DNA of 41,644 bases from an uncultured Bacilli bacterium (GCA_947628965.1 CANRBV010000008.1:1-41644), one strand, 5' to 3'; shown: positions 22,643-31,670, counted from the stretch's first letter. Numbers and translations: made by a program. The notes: generated by a model not told the origin, from the letters alone.

Positions 22643-24580
22643 TTATTCTTCTAAAGTTGTATTAACATTTTGAATAGTGCCTTCGCTTCCTTTTACGTAA
22701 TAAAAAATACTTGCTTTTCCATTTGTAACTGGCATTCCTGTTACAGGATCTTGTAAAATACCAACGACGTTGTAGGGCGTTTCATACCAATTGTTCTCTT
22801 TATCTTGCAAATAATCTTCGATTGTTCGAACCCATATATTTTTAGCCCATGTACTGGCTTTATCTGTAATGTCACTTGCATCATCATACCCAAGCCAAAT
22901 CATTAAAAGAGCATCTTTGTTGTATCCTATGGTCCAATAATCTGTTTTTGTAGTACCTGTTTTTAAAGCATATTTACGACTCATTTTATTAGCTATTGAA
23001 AGAGCGGTAGGAGAAGTATAACTTTGAAATTTAATATTGCTTGTATTGGATAGCATTTCATTTAAAATATAAACATAATTGGCATTAAAAACCATTTTCT
23101 TTTTATTTTTATGTTCATATAATACATTTCCTTTTAAATCTTCTACCTTTTCAATAAAATAATTATCTGTTAAATACCCTCCATTAGCAAGAGTCGTGTA
23201 TCCTTTAGCAAAATCAATCATCGACATTTCACTGGTACCTAAAGCTAAAGAAGGATTGGCTACCAAATCTTCAGAAATTCCAGCTTTTTGGGCAGTTTTA
23301 ACCAATGTTTCTTCTCCAAGAAATAAATGGGTTTTTACAGCATAAATATTATCAGAATAAGCAAGAGCTGCGGCCATAGTAATATTTTGATTTGCGTAAA
23401 CATCATTGTAATTAGCGGGACTATAAACTTTATCATTTGAAAATACAAAGTTGGTAGGTTCACTTACAAATGTTGAAGAAGAAGTCATTCCATTTTCAAG
23501 GGCTGCGTAGTAAAGGAAAGGTTTCATTGTAGAACCTACTTGTCTTTTTGCTTGAATTGCTCTATTAAATTGACTTTCAGCATAATCTATACCACCTGTT
23601 AAAGCTCTAACTGCGCCTGTTTCAGGTTCAATTAAAACACTTGCTACTTGTAAGTTTTGGTCTTCAACATTTTCAAGTATTTCTGTTTCTAATTTTTCTT
23701 GGGCCTTTCTATCTAATGTAGTATAGATTTTTAAACTACCTGAATCTAGTAAAGAAGTTGGAATTCCTTTTAAAGTTTGTAATTCTCTTAAAACGGCATC
23801 TTGAAAATACATGAGCATTTGTAAATTATTTGCTTCTCTTTTTCCATATATTTCAATTTTTTCTTGAAATAAATTGTTATAGGTATTTTCATCAATCTTA
23901 TTGTTATTAAGCATTGCTTTTGCAACAATTTTAGCTCTTTCAATACATTGATCATAATGATTTACAGGGTTGTATTTACTGGGATTTTTAGGGATACCAG
24001 AAAGCATTAGAGCTTCTTCTAAATTTAATTCGCTGGCTTTTTTATTAAAATAATATTTACTTGCATTTTCAATTCCATAATTTCCTGCTCCAAAATTAAT
24101 CGTATTTAAATAACCTTCTAAAATAGCATCTTTATTGTAATGAACTTCGAGTTCTAAAGTTAAAAAAGCTTCTTCTATTTTACGTTTCCAAGTTTGATCA
24201 AAATCCAAATACATATTTTTTATATATTGTTGACTTATTGTACTTGCTCCTTGAACAATTCCTTTATTTTTAATATTGGTAATTCCAGCTTTAATAATGC
24301 GCAAATAATCAAAACCATGATGTTTATAAAAATTTTTGTCTTCAACACTTATAACAGCATCTTTTAAATAGGATGAAATCTCATTTAAATTAACCCATTC
24401 ACTTGTTCCACTCCCTTGATAAACAAGAGTATTCGCATTATCATAAATGTACATTTGACCAATACTTGTTAATTCTAGTTTTGGACTAAAATAAGCATAG
24501 GTATAAAGTCCTGTCATTATAATAAAAAAAACGATAAATAAAAAAACGCTTAATTTAACTAAAAATCTTATTTTGCGCAT
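22643..24580 (-). CDS. Class A penicillin-binding protein (PBP1A-type)
   Basis: Bifunctional peptidoglycan synthase of 645 residues, anchored by one N-terminal helix (about 8-29) with the rest outside. The glycosyltransferase (GT51) domain has SVEDKNFYKHHG with catalytic Glu80, then QGASTISQQYIKN and the later GNYGIENAS and EEALMLSG motifs. The transpeptidase domain has the nucleophile in GSTMKP (Ser350, Lys353), SDN (409-411) and KTGTT (540-544). All catalytic residues are present, so the organism has a peptidoglycan wall and is not a true Mollicute. It is a single gene on the minus strand. Confidence 0.96.
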   Translation of the reverse strand: MRKIRFLVKLSVFLFIVFFIIMTGLYTYAYFSPKLELTSIGQMYIYDNANTLVYQGSGTSEWVNLNEISSYLKDAVISVEDKNFYKHHGFDYLRIIKAGITNIKNKGIVQGASTISQQYIKNMYLDFDQTWKRKIEEAFLTLELEVHYNKDAILEGYLNTINFGAGNYGIENASKYYFNKKASELNLEEALMLSGIPKNPSKYNPVNHYDQCIERAKIVAKAMLNNNKIDENTYNNLFQEKIEIYGKREANNLQMLMYFQDAVLRELQTLKGIPTSLLDSGSLKIYTTLDRKAQEKLETEILENVEDQNLQVASVLIEPETGAVRALTGGIDYAESQFNRAIQAKRQVGSTMKPFLYYAALENGMTSSSTFVSEPTNFVFSNDKVYSPANYNDVYANQNITMAAALAYSDNIYAVKTHLFLGEETLVKTAQKAGISEDLVANPSLALGTSEMSMIDFAKGYTTLANGGYLTDNYFIEKVEDLKGNVLYEHKNKKKMVFNANYVYILNEMLSNTSNIKFQSYTSPTALSIANKMSRKYALKTGTTKTDYWTIGYNKDALLMIWLGYDDASDITDKASTWAKNIWVRTIEDYLQDKENNWYETPYNVVGILQDPVTGMPVTNGKASIFYYVKGSEGTIQNVNTTLEE

Positions 24581-24673
24581 GATAATTTCACCTTTTTTTA
24601 GTATGGAAATTTTTGTAAAAAATATAAGCTCAATTAAGAAACATTTGTTTTTAATAAAAAAAACAAAGGATAG

Positions 24674-24702
24674 CTTGTAAATAAAAATGTTTTTATTTAT
24701 AA
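24674..24702 (+). promoter_or_regulatory. Promoter of the DUF1934-argS-rpoE operon
   Basis: TTGTAA (24674-24679), 17 bp, TATAAT (24697-24702), 36 bp before ATG 24739, in the gap divergent from the PBP gene. Confidence 0.7.
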
Positions 24703-24738
24703 TAAAGAAGATTTAAATAAAGAAGTAAGGTGAATTTA

Positions 24739-25095
24739 ATGGTTAAAAACTATCAATGTACTTTTTATAAAAACGATGAGAGTTTGTTCACAATGCCTTG
24801 TAAAAATAAAAGCAACGATAAAAATATTCTTCTTTTTGATTTGCTGGGATATGAGACGAAAATTGATATTCAAAATGAAATATTTACACGAGAAAATGAT
24901 ACGTATATTTTTTTACTTGATATAAAAAATAAATATTGTAAAATAGAATTAAAAAAAGAAGACATATGTTTTGATGTTAATGTAGAAGAATGTTTTATTA
25001 CGTTTTTGGAAGATAAGATCCTACTTGAGTATTTTATAGAAACGGATGAAGCAAGAAATAAATTAGAAATAGAAAGGTGTACTTCTTATGAATGA
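24739..25095 (+). CDS. DUF1934 (YwiB-like) beta-barrel protein
   Basis: 118 residues from ATG 24739, preferred over GTG 24730 because AAGGTG (24727-24732) is at the right distance. Strands alternate through the protein in the pattern of a small calycin-like barrel (YQCTFYKND, KIDIQNEIFTRENDTYIFLLDI, FLEDKILLEYFIE). Position directly ahead of argS and rpoE matches ywiB in Bacillus. The family has no established role. The end overlaps argS by 8 bp, so the two are translationally coupled. Confidence 0.7.
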   Translation: MVKNYQCTFYKNDESLFTMPCKNKSNDKNILLFDLLGYETKIDIQNEIFTRENDTYIFLLDIKNKYCKIELKKEDICFDVNVEECFITFLEDKILLEYFIETDEARNKLEIERCTSYE

Positions 25096-26773
25096 AGAAT
25101 TAAATAAAATTATAAAAGAACTTTATGGAATGGATATAAACACAGAAATTTTAAAATCGAATCGTCCTGATCTATGCGATTATCAGTATAATGGAACATT
25201 TGATTTAGCAAAAAAATTGCATGAAAGTCCCTTTGCTATAGGATTAAAATTGAAAGAGGAATTAGAAAAAAAAGAGGGATGTCAAAAGAAATTTTCTAAA
25301 ATAGAATGTGTAAGTCCAGGTTTTTTAAATTTTACTTTGAGTGATGCTTATATAAATGAAATTCTTGAAAATATGATTGAAAAAGAGAAATTTAATATTA
25401 CGATGCCCAAAGAAGAAACGATTGTGTTAGATTATGGAGGAGCTAATATTGCTAAACCTTTGCATGTAGGTCATTTAAGACCAGCAATTGTTGGAGAATC
25501 CATTAAAAGATTATTACAATATATGAATCAAAAAGTTATTTCTGATGTTCATTTAGGAGATTATGGACTACAAATAGGACAAGTTATATATGGATTAAAA
25601 GAAGAAGGAATTCTTCCTCAGGAAATTACGATAGAAAAGCTTTCTCTAATTTACCCTAAAATTAGTGGTCTTTGTAAAGAAAATGAAAGCGTTAAAGAAA
25701 TATGTGCTAAGATTACCAAAGACTTACAAGATGGAAATTTAGACTATCAAAACTATTTTCGCTCTATATTAGAAATATCTAAAAAAGATATTAAAAAAAT
25801 GTATGATTTTTTAGGAGTAACTTTTGATTTGTGGCTTGGAGAAAGCGATGCTTATAAGTACATTCCAAGTTTAACAAAAGAGATAGAAAGTTTAGATTTA
25901 CTAAAGAGTAGCGAAGGCGCAAAAATTATTCCAGTTGCTGAAGAAACGGATAAGATTGAAATACCCCCTTGTATTTATCAAAAAAGTAATGGGGCTTATC
26001 TTTATAGTACAACGGATTTAGCAACGCTTTATGAAAGAGAACAAGATTATCATCCCAATAAAGTTTTGTATGTCGCAGATAGTCGTCAAGGCTTGCATTT
26101 TACCCAAGTTTTTCGTGTTGCAAAAAAGACGAATTCTTTAAAAAATATGGAACTAGAATTTTTAGGATTAGGAACTATTAATGGGAGTGATGGAAAGCCT
26201 TTTAAAACAAGAAGTGGAAATACTCCTAAACTAGAAGATTTGTTTTTAGATATTAAAACTATTTTTTTAAACAATGAAGAACATTCTATAGAATATAGTG
26301 AAAGTGATTTAAACAAAATTGTCAATGCTATTATTAAGTTTGCTGATTTACAAAATAATCGTGAAAAAGAATATGTTTTTGATATTGCTAAATTCTCTAA
26401 AACAATAGGTAAAACAGGGCCTTATGTCTTATATACGTATTTAAGAACAAAAAAAATTATAAAAAATAATGAAAATTGTATAGACAACTTATCAAAAACA
26501 ATATATAATGTTCACGACCGAAACTTAAGGCTTAAAATTCTTGAGCTTAATGAAATTATGCAATATGCCTTTAAAACTAGAATGCCTTCGGTTGTAGCAA
26601 ATTATTTATATGAAATATGTGTATTAGTGAATGCATTTTATGAAAATAATCATATTAATAATTTAGAAGAGAATGAAAAGAAAAAAGATTGGGTTACTTT
26701 ACTAAATTTAACAACAAATATTATTGATGTTTTATTAAATATATTAGGAATGGATACCCCGTCTATAATGTAG
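25088..26773 (+). CDS. argS: Arginyl-tRNA synthetase, class I
   Basis: Charges tRNA-Arg. 561 residues. The N-terminal additional domain (about 1-95) is followed by the Rossmann core with the HIGH-type motif in GGANIAKPLHVGHLR (about 115-130). In place of KMSK there is GKPFKTRSGNTPKL, usual for arginyl enzymes that use the K/R-rich GxxxKTRxG form. The C-terminal DALR anticodon-binding domain contains FAKTIGKTGPYV-like and LNEIMQYAFKTRMPSVVANYLYE segments. Overlaps the upstream gene by 8 bp and is 12 nt from rpoE. Confidence 0.96.
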   Translation: MNEELNKIIKELYGMDINTEILKSNRPDLCDYQYNGTFDLAKKLHESPFAIGLKLKEELEKKEGCQKKFSKIECVSPGFLNFTLSDAYINEILENMIEKEKFNITMPKEETIVLDYGGANIAKPLHVGHLRPAIVGESIKRLLQYMNQKVISDVHLGDYGLQIGQVIYGLKEEGILPQEITIEKLSLIYPKISGLCKENESVKEICAKITKDLQDGNLDYQNYFRSILEISKKDIKKMYDFLGVTFDLWLGESDAYKYIPSLTKEIESLDLLKSSEGAKIIPVAEETDKIEIPPCIYQKSNGAYLYSTTDLATLYEREQDYHPNKVLYVADSRQGLHFTQVFRVAKKTNSLKNMELEFLGLGTINGSDGKPFKTRSGNTPKLEDLFLDIKTIFLNNEEHSIEYSESDLNKIVNAIIKFADLQNNREKEYVFDIAKFSKTIGKTGPYVLYTYLRTKKIIKNNENCIDNLSKTIYNVHDRNLRLKILELNEIMQYAFKTRMPSVVANYLYEICVLVNAFYENNHINNLEENEKKKDWVTLLNLTTNIIDVLLNILGMDTPSIM

Positions 26774-26785
26774 GAGGAAAATGCT

Positions 26786-27223
26786 ATGAAATTAAAAGAC
26801 TATTCAAAAGAAGAATTAGAAAATATGTCTTATGATGATCTTGCTTATATAATTTTAACGGAAAAAAAGAAAAAAATGAAAATAATTGACTTATTTAGTG
26901 AAATAGGAAAGTTAGTATCACTTCCAGAATCAGCAATTGAGGAAAAAATAGGGGATTTCTTTGAAATGCTAACTTTGGATAAAAGATTTATTATGTTAGA
27001 TGATGGAACTTGGGATTTAAAAGAAAGACATGCTCAAAATAATATGATTTTGGATGATGAAGAAGAAGATATTTCTGATGAAGTTGAAGAAGATATCGAG
27101 GAAGATAATGAAGAGGAAGAAGACGAAATCTTCTATGATGAAGACGATGATGATAGTGAAGATGATTTAAAAGATTTAGTAGTTATTAGTGATGAAGAAG
27201 AAAGTGATGATTCAATGCTATAA
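26786..27223 (+). CDS. rpoE: DNA-directed RNA polymerase delta subunit
   Basis: Accessory subunit found in Gram-positive Bacilli that lowers non-specific RNA polymerase binding and speeds recycling. 145 residues: a folded N-terminal HARE-HTH-like domain (about 1-85, MSYDDLAYIILTEKKK, then DKRFIMLDDGTWDL) and a disordered acidic tail made almost wholly of D and E (from about 90). SD GGAGG lies 6 nt from ATG. It sits between argS and prfA. A long hairpin begins in its last codons. Confidence 0.95.
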   Translation: MKLKDYSKEELENMSYDDLAYIILTEKKKKMKIIDLFSEIGKLVSLPESAIEEKIGDFFEMLTLDKRFIMLDDGTWDLKERHAQNNMILDDEEEDISDEVEEDIEEDNEEEEDEIFYDEDDDDSEDDLKDLVVISDEEESDDSML

Positions 27224-27255
27224 CTATTCTTTTTCTTTTTAAGAATAGATTATAG
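27218..27255 (+). promoter_or_regulatory. 14-bp hairpin across the rpoE stop, ahead of prfA
   Basis: CTATAA+CTATTCTT (27218-27231) pairs with AAGAATAG+TTATAG (27241-27255), with one bulged A at 27249 and a 9-nt pyrimidine loop. No T-run follows, so it is not a standard terminator. It ends only a few bases before the prfA SD (AAAGAGGAAA) and may act in mRNA processing, stability or partial attenuation. Confidence 0.6.
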
Positions 27256-27269
27256 AAAGAGGAAATAGT

Positions 27270-28331
27270 ATGGAAGAAAGATTAGAGGCAATTTTAAAAA
27301 GATTTCACGAAATACAAGAAGAATTAATGCAACCTGATGTAATGCAAGATTTTAAAAAAGTAAAAGAACTTTCCAAAGAACAAAGTGATTTAGAAAGCAT
27401 TGTAAATAAGTATAACGAATATAAGGATGCCAATGAAAAAATTAAGGAAGCCAAGAGTTTAATGAATGACGCTGAATTACGCGAAATGGCGGAATTAGAG
27501 TTAGAAGAGCAAACGAGTCGTTTAGAAAGTATTACGAAAGAACTTGAAATTTTATTAATTCCTAAAGATGAAAATGATGGTAAAAACGTTATTATGGAAA
27601 TTCGTGGTGCTGCTGGAGGAGATGAAGCAAATATTTTTGCTGGAGACTTATTTAGAATGTATACGTACTACGCCGAAAAAAACAATTGGAAAATTGAAGT
27701 AATTAATGAAGTTCCAGGTACAAGTGGAGGTTTTTCCCAAGTGGAATGCATGATTAAAGGGGACAATGTCTATTCTAAATTAAAGTATGAAAGCGGTGCC
27801 CATCGTGTGCAAAGAGTACCTGAAACTGAAAGTCAAGGAAGAGTGCATACCTCAACAGCAACCGTTGTTGTCATGCCAGAGGTAGAAGATATCGATTTTG
27901 AAATAAAAGAAAGTGATTTAAAAATAGATGTTTATCACTCAAGTGGAGCAGGAGGACAAAGTGTTAATACCTCAAACTCTGCAGTTCGTATTACTCATTT
28001 ACCAACGAATACAGTAGTTACTTGTCAAAATGAAAGAAGTCAAATGAAGAATAAAGAACAAGCCATGAAAATACTAAAATCAAAAATCTATGATACTTTA
28101 GAACAACAAAAAAATAGTGAGTTAACAGAAGAACGTAAAAGTAAAGTGGGAACTGGAGATCGCTCCGAAAAAATTAGAACGTATAACTATCCCCAAAATA
28201 GAGTAACGGATCATCGTATTAACTTTTCGATTATGGAACTTGACCGCGTTATGGATGGAAATTTAGAACCAATTATTACCGCTTTAATTACAGAAGACCA
28301 AAGAAGAAAATTAGAGGGAGAAAATGTTTAG
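27270..28331 (+). CDS. prfA: Peptide chain release factor 1
   Basis: Recognises UAA and UAG and triggers release of the finished peptide on the ribosome. 353 residues. A helical N-terminal domain (1-100), the stop-codon recognition region around residues 180-200 (RVPETESQGRVHTS) and the catalytic GGQ at 228-230 (SSGAGGQSVN), whose Gln is methylated by PrmC, encoded next with an 8-bp overlap. The pair prfA-prmC is conserved in Bacteria. Confidence 0.97.
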   Translation: MEERLEAILKRFHEIQEELMQPDVMQDFKKVKELSKEQSDLESIVNKYNEYKDANEKIKEAKSLMNDAELREMAELELEEQTSRLESITKELEILLIPKDENDGKNVIMEIRGAAGGDEANIFAGDLFRMYTYYAEKNNWKIEVINEVPGTSGGFSQVECMIKGDNVYSKLKYESGAHRVQRVPETESQGRVHTSTATVVVMPEVEDIDFEIKESDLKIDVYHSSGAGGQSVNTSNSAVRITHLPTNTVVTCQNERSQMKNKEQAMKILKSKIYDTLEQQKNSELTEERKSKVGTGDRSEKIRTYNYPQNRVTDHRINFSIMELDRVMDGNLEPIITALITEDQRRKLEGENV

Positions 28332-29043
28332 TAAAAGAACTCTTACGGATTTAGATAAAAAAGTATTAAAGGAAAAGTTTCCTACGACTTATGAAGAACA
28401 AATAAAAAAAGTAGAAAATGGATATCCAATACAATATTTGCTTGGAGATGTTCCTTTTTTTAATGTCCAAATAAAAGTGAATGAGAGTGTTTTAATTCCT
28501 CGCTTTGAAACGGAATATTTAGTTGAAAAAGTTTTAAATCGAGTAGAAAAAAAGCAAAAATTAAAATGTTTGGATTTATGTACGGGTAGCGGTTGTATTG
28601 CGATTGCCATTGCTAAAAATACCAATTTTATTTGTACGGGAGTTGATATTTCAAACTCTGCTTTAGATGTAGCCAAAGCAAACGCCCAATTAAATCAAGT
28701 TCATGTGGATTTTAAACAGCTTGATATTTTAAAAGATAAAATTAATGAGGAGTATGATATTATCCTTGCTAATCCACCTTATATAGCGTTTGATGATGCG
28801 GTGGATCCATCAACCTCTTATGAACCCCAAATTGCCCTTTTTGCAGAAGAAAATGGGATGATTTTTTATAGAAAGATACTAGAAAACATTAAAAATAAGC
28901 CAAAACTTATTGCCTTTGAAATAGGAGAAAACGAGGGAGTTGCTTTAAAAGAGTTAGCAAGTAAGAAATTTCCTAATGCTAAAATAAATATCGAAAAAGA
29001 TTTAGCTGGAAAGAGTCGCTATTTATTTATAGAGCAAAATTAG
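28324..29043 (+). CDS. prmC: Release factor glutamine methyltransferase
   Basis: SAM-dependent N5-methyltransferase acting on the GGQ glutamine of release factors. 239 residues, slightly shorter than usual (about 270-280), with a small N-terminal helical domain. Substrate loop VLIPRFETEYLVE, SAM-binding CLDLCTGSGCIAIAIA, and catalytic NPPYIAF are all present. The final LAGKSRYLF is typical. It starts within the last codons of prfA, so translation is coupled. Confidence 0.95.
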   Translation: MFSKRTLTDLDKKVLKEKFPTTYEEQIKKVENGYPIQYLLGDVPFFNVQIKVNESVLIPRFETEYLVEKVLNRVEKKQKLKCLDLCTGSGCIAIAIAKNTNFICTGVDISNSALDVAKANAQLNQVHVDFKQLDILKDKINEEYDIILANPPYIAFDDAVDPSTSYEPQIALFAEENGMIFYRKILENIKNKPKLIAFEIGENEGVALKELASKKFPNAKINIEKDLAGKSRYLFIEQN

Positions 29044-29120
29044 TTTTCAAACCTAGTTATCTGATCATGCTGAATAATATAAAAAGAAATGTCATTTTTC
29101 CGCGATGTCAGTTCAAGAAC

Positions 29121-29149
29121 TTGACAAATTCACTAATAAACTATACAAT
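29121..29149 (+). promoter_or_regulatory. Promoter of the glycosyltransferase gene
   Basis: Perfect TTGACA (29121-29126), 17 bp, TACAAT (29144-29149), about 80 bp before ATG 29231. It argues that the reading frame upstream of 29231 is leader and not coding. Confidence 0.68.
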
Positions 29150-29230
29150 GATATAGAAATTAGTAACACAAGAAGTCACATTTTAGTCATATTAAAAACA
29201 TATAGTGTTATTAATAAAGGAGTAATTAGT

Positions 29231-30463
29231 ATGGTACAGTTAATTTATTATATATTATTTGTTATCACACTTTTATATGGTCTTTATTTTGTTATTACTG
29301 GTTTATTTGCTTTTAAAAAGGATGAAGGTAGAAAAATTCGTTCTTATCGAGCAAGAACTAAATTTGGTGTTATTATTGCAGCAAGAAATGAAGGCCAAGT
29401 TGTGGGGGATTTGATAAAAAGTCTAAAGAATCAAAATTATCCAGAGGATTTATATGATATTTATACTTTTGTAAATAATAGTAAAGATGATACTTTTGAT
29501 GTTGCAAAGGAAGCGGGAGCTATTGCTGTAAATGTAACGGTTCCAGTTAAATCAAAAGGAGATGTTTTAAAATTTGCTTTTGATAAATTAAAAAACAAGG
29601 ATTATGATGCCTATATAGTTTTTGATGCTGATAATGTAGTACATCCTGATTTTTTAAAACTTATGAATAATACTTATATGTCTGGATATAAAGTGGCTCA
29701 AGGAAGAAAAGATACTAAAAATATAGAAGACAACTGGTTGAGTGCTAGTTATTCAATATTCTACTATATTCAAAACTTTTTCTTTAATAAAGCTCGTATG
29801 AAAGTTGGAGCTGCAGCAGCCATTAATGGAACTGGTTTTATGGTTGCCAAAAGTATTATGGATGAAGGATTTGATCCTAAAACGGTTACAGAAGATATAG
29901 AACTTTCTATTCAATGTGTACTAAAAGGTTATGAAATTGCCTATGTAGAAGATGCGATTACTTATGATGAACAACCAATTAAATTTATGGATTCTTGGCA
30001 TCAAAGAAGTCGTTGGAGTAAAGGAATTATAGAGTGTAATCGAATTTATAGAAAAGCATTAATAAAAAAATGGATTAAAGATAAAGATTTTTCAAGTATT
30101 GATAAGTTTATGTTTAGTTTTGCTCCATATATTCAAGTATTAGGAGTATGCTTATCCATTACATTATTTTTCTTCTATATATTTGGAATTGAATTAAATG
30201 ATATCTTCTCTTATTTCTTCTCACTTGGTTATATATGTTTCATTATTGGTTATTTATCCGATATAATTATGAATATGTTTGTTGTTCTTTACTATAAAAG
30301 AGATTTAGAAGATGCTATTCATGGAATATTGTTATTCTTAGTTTTCTTCTTAACTTGGATACCAATTAATGCAATTTGCTTATTCAAAAAAGATTTAAAA
30401 TGGGTAGAGATATCCCATAATCGAAAAGCAAATATTGAATCTTTAGTGAATGAAAATCAATAA
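29231..30463 (+). CDS. Processive family 2 glycosyltransferase, membrane-bound
   Basis: 410 residues from ATG 29231 with AAAGGAG 9 nt upstream. The open frame extends 42 codons further but has no SD and overlaps a promoter. One N-terminal helix (about 4-25), then a GT-A domain: VIIAARNEGQVV, DADNVVHPDF (metal-binding D), TEDIELS (catalytic D region) and QRSRWSKG (QxxRW motif). Three or four C-terminal membrane helices follow. QxxRW marks processive beta-glycan synthases such as poly-N-acetylglucosamine, hyaluronan or cellulose synthases, so it probably makes and exports a surface polysaccharide. The polymer cannot be told from sequence. Confidence 0.88.
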   Translation: MVQLIYYILFVITLLYGLYFVITGLFAFKKDEGRKIRSYRARTKFGVIIAARNEGQVVGDLIKSLKNQNYPEDLYDIYTFVNNSKDDTFDVAKEAGAIAVNVTVPVKSKGDVLKFAFDKLKNKDYDAYIVFDADNVVHPDFLKLMNNTYMSGYKVAQGRKDTKNIEDNWLSASYSIFYYIQNFFFNKARMKVGAAAAINGTGFMVAKSIMDEGFDPKTVTEDIELSIQCVLKGYEIAYVEDAITYDEQPIKFMDSWHQRSRWSKGIIECNRIYRKALIKKWIKDKDFSSIDKFMFSFAPYIQVLGVCLSITLFFFYIFGIELNDIFSYFFSLGYICFIIGYLSDIIMNMFVVLYYKRDLEDAIHGILLFLVFFLTWIPINAICLFKKDLKWVEISHNRKANIESLVNENQ

Positions 30464-30514
30464 AAATTGAATAAAAAATTTAAAATAAGACATAAATTAT
30501 TTAGGTGAAAATAA

Positions 30515-31030
30515 ATGAAAAAAATAATTATTGTCTTATTTTTTATTGTTTTTATAACTTTTATTAATCAAGATAAAGAAGAATATATTATTCCAGATAG
30601 CGCAATTCGATTAAGGGTAATAGCGAATAGCAATACATTTGAAGATCAAGCAACAAAAATGGAAATTAAGAATAATATTGAATCTATTTTACAAAAAGAT
30701 TTAGTAGTTGCTCCAAATAAAGAAACAGCGTCTCTTGCGATAAAGGATAAGATTCCCGAAATTCAAAATATGATAAATCACTATGATATAAAGTATAATT
30801 TAAACTATGGAAAAAATTATTTTCCTGAAAAAAGTTATAAAGGAGTTAAATATGAAGCAGGAGATTATGAATCTTTAGTTATTACTTTAGGAAGCGGAAA
30901 AGGTGAAAATTGGTGGTGTGTACTATTTCCTCCTTTATGTTTAATGGATGCAGAAGAAAAAAATACAACAGATGTAGAATATCGTTTATTTGTAAAAGAT
31001 TTATTTACCAAATATATGGAATTTTATTAA
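30515..31030 (+). CDS. spoIIR: Stage II sporulation protein R
   Basis: Signal protein made in the forespore and secreted into the intermembrane space. It triggers SpoIIGA to cleave pro-SigE in the mother cell. 171 residues: a signal sequence (2-18), then the conserved RLRVIANSNTFEDQ, YKGVKYEAGDYESLVITLG and GKGENWWCVLFPPLCL motifs, which are diagnostic. The usual longer N-terminus and C-terminal tail are short. Its place after prfA-prmC and before mntP matches Bacillus. It strongly implies an endospore programme, or its remains. Confidence 0.93.
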   Translation: MKKIIIVLFFIVFITFINQDKEEYIIPDSAIRLRVIANSNTFEDQATKMEIKNNIESILQKDLVVAPNKETASLAIKDKIPEIQNMINHYDIKYNLNYGKNYFPEKSYKGVKYEAGDYESLVITLGSGKGENWWCVLFPPLCLMDAEEKNTTDVEYRLFVKDLFTKYMEFY

Positions 31031-31065
31031 AAACCTCCTCGTATAGTTAAGTAGGAGGTTTTTTT
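31030..31065 (+). terminator. Terminator-like hairpin that contains the mntP SD
   Basis: AAAACCTCCT (31030-31039) and AGGAGGTTTT (31053-31062) form a 10-bp stem with a 13-nt loop, ending in T7 just before the GTG start. It looks like a terminator for spoIIR, but its right arm AGGAGG (31053-31058) is also the only SD for mntP, so the hairpin would hide that SD. Confidence 0.75.
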
Positions 31066-31605
31066 GTGAAAGAAATGATAACTTTATTTACTATTGCTAT
31101 AGCATTAAGTATGGATACCTTTTCTTTGTCCTTAGGTATTGGAACAGGGTCTATTTCTAAAAAAAGATGTTTATTTTTTTCTGTTTTAGTAGGTATTATG
31201 CATTTTATGATGCCGTTATTAGGAAATATAATTGGAAATAAGTTAGTAGAAATTTTTATGTTAAGAAGTAATTTTCTTTTAGGACTTATCTTAATTTATC
31301 TGGGAATTACCATGTTAATTGATATTTTTAAACCGAATGAAGAACCTAAAACATTAAATTTTATAAATATGCTTTTATTTGCCGTTGGAGTTTCTATTGA
31401 TAGTTTTTCAACAGGCATTGGCTTAAGTGCTATTACAAATAATATTTATCTTGCGATGCTTATTTTTTCTTTTACAAGTTTTTGTTTTACCTATTTAGGA
31501 CTTTTAATTGGAAAATATGCCAACCATTTATTAGGAGCGTATGCTACTGTATTTGGAAGCATTTTATTAATTGTCATAGGCTTCTTTCATTTATGTAAAT
31601 ATTAA
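31066..31605 (+). CDS. mntP: MntP/YtaF-type manganese efflux pump
   Basis: Membrane protein of 179 residues that exports Mn(II). Six helices arranged as two inverted repeats. The duplicated acidic motifs are ALSMDTFSLSLGIG (about 13-26) and GVSIDSFSTGIGLS (near 108-121), the metal-binding signatures of the family. GTG 31066 is the start because AGGAGG is 7 nt upstream; ATG 31075 is too far away. No yybP-ykoY manganese riboswitch fits in the 35-bp gap from spoIIR. Instead the SD lies in a terminator-like hairpin. mntP also follows or neighbours spoIIR in Bacillus. Confidence 0.88.
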   Translation: MKEMITLFTIAIALSMDTFSLSLGIGTGSISKKRCLFFSVLVGIMHFMMPLLGNIIGNKLVEIFMLRSNFLLGLILIYLGITMLIDIFKPNEEPKTLNFINMLLFAVGVSIDSFSTGIGLSAITNNIYLAMLIFSFTSFCFTYLGLLIGKYANHLLGAYATVFGSILLIVIGFFHLCKY

Positions 31606-31615
31606 TATTCTAGAT

Positions 31616-31644
31616 TTGCAAAACATATAATTAAATTATATAAT
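31616..31644 (+). promoter_or_regulatory. murA promoter
   Basis: TTGCAA (31616-31621), 17 bp, TATAAT (31639-31644), 26 bp before ATG 31671. Confidence 0.72.
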
Positions 31645-31670
31645 GGAAGAGAATAAAGGAACGTGAAAAA

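Noticed and set aside
19500-25100. T-box leaders ahead of lysS or argS
   Set aside because: The gaps are too short, and no T-box sequence (TGGNACCGCG-like) or specifier structure is present.
29105-29230. N-terminal extension of the glycosyltransferase frame
   Set aside because: No SD at its start. A good promoter lies inside it, and ATG 29231 has AAAGGAG at the right distance followed by a normal membrane-helix start.
31605-31670. Manganese riboswitch associated with mntP
   Set aside because: Only 35 bp lie between spoIIR and mntP, and they form a terminator-like hairpin. No yybP-ykoY core is present there or after the gene.
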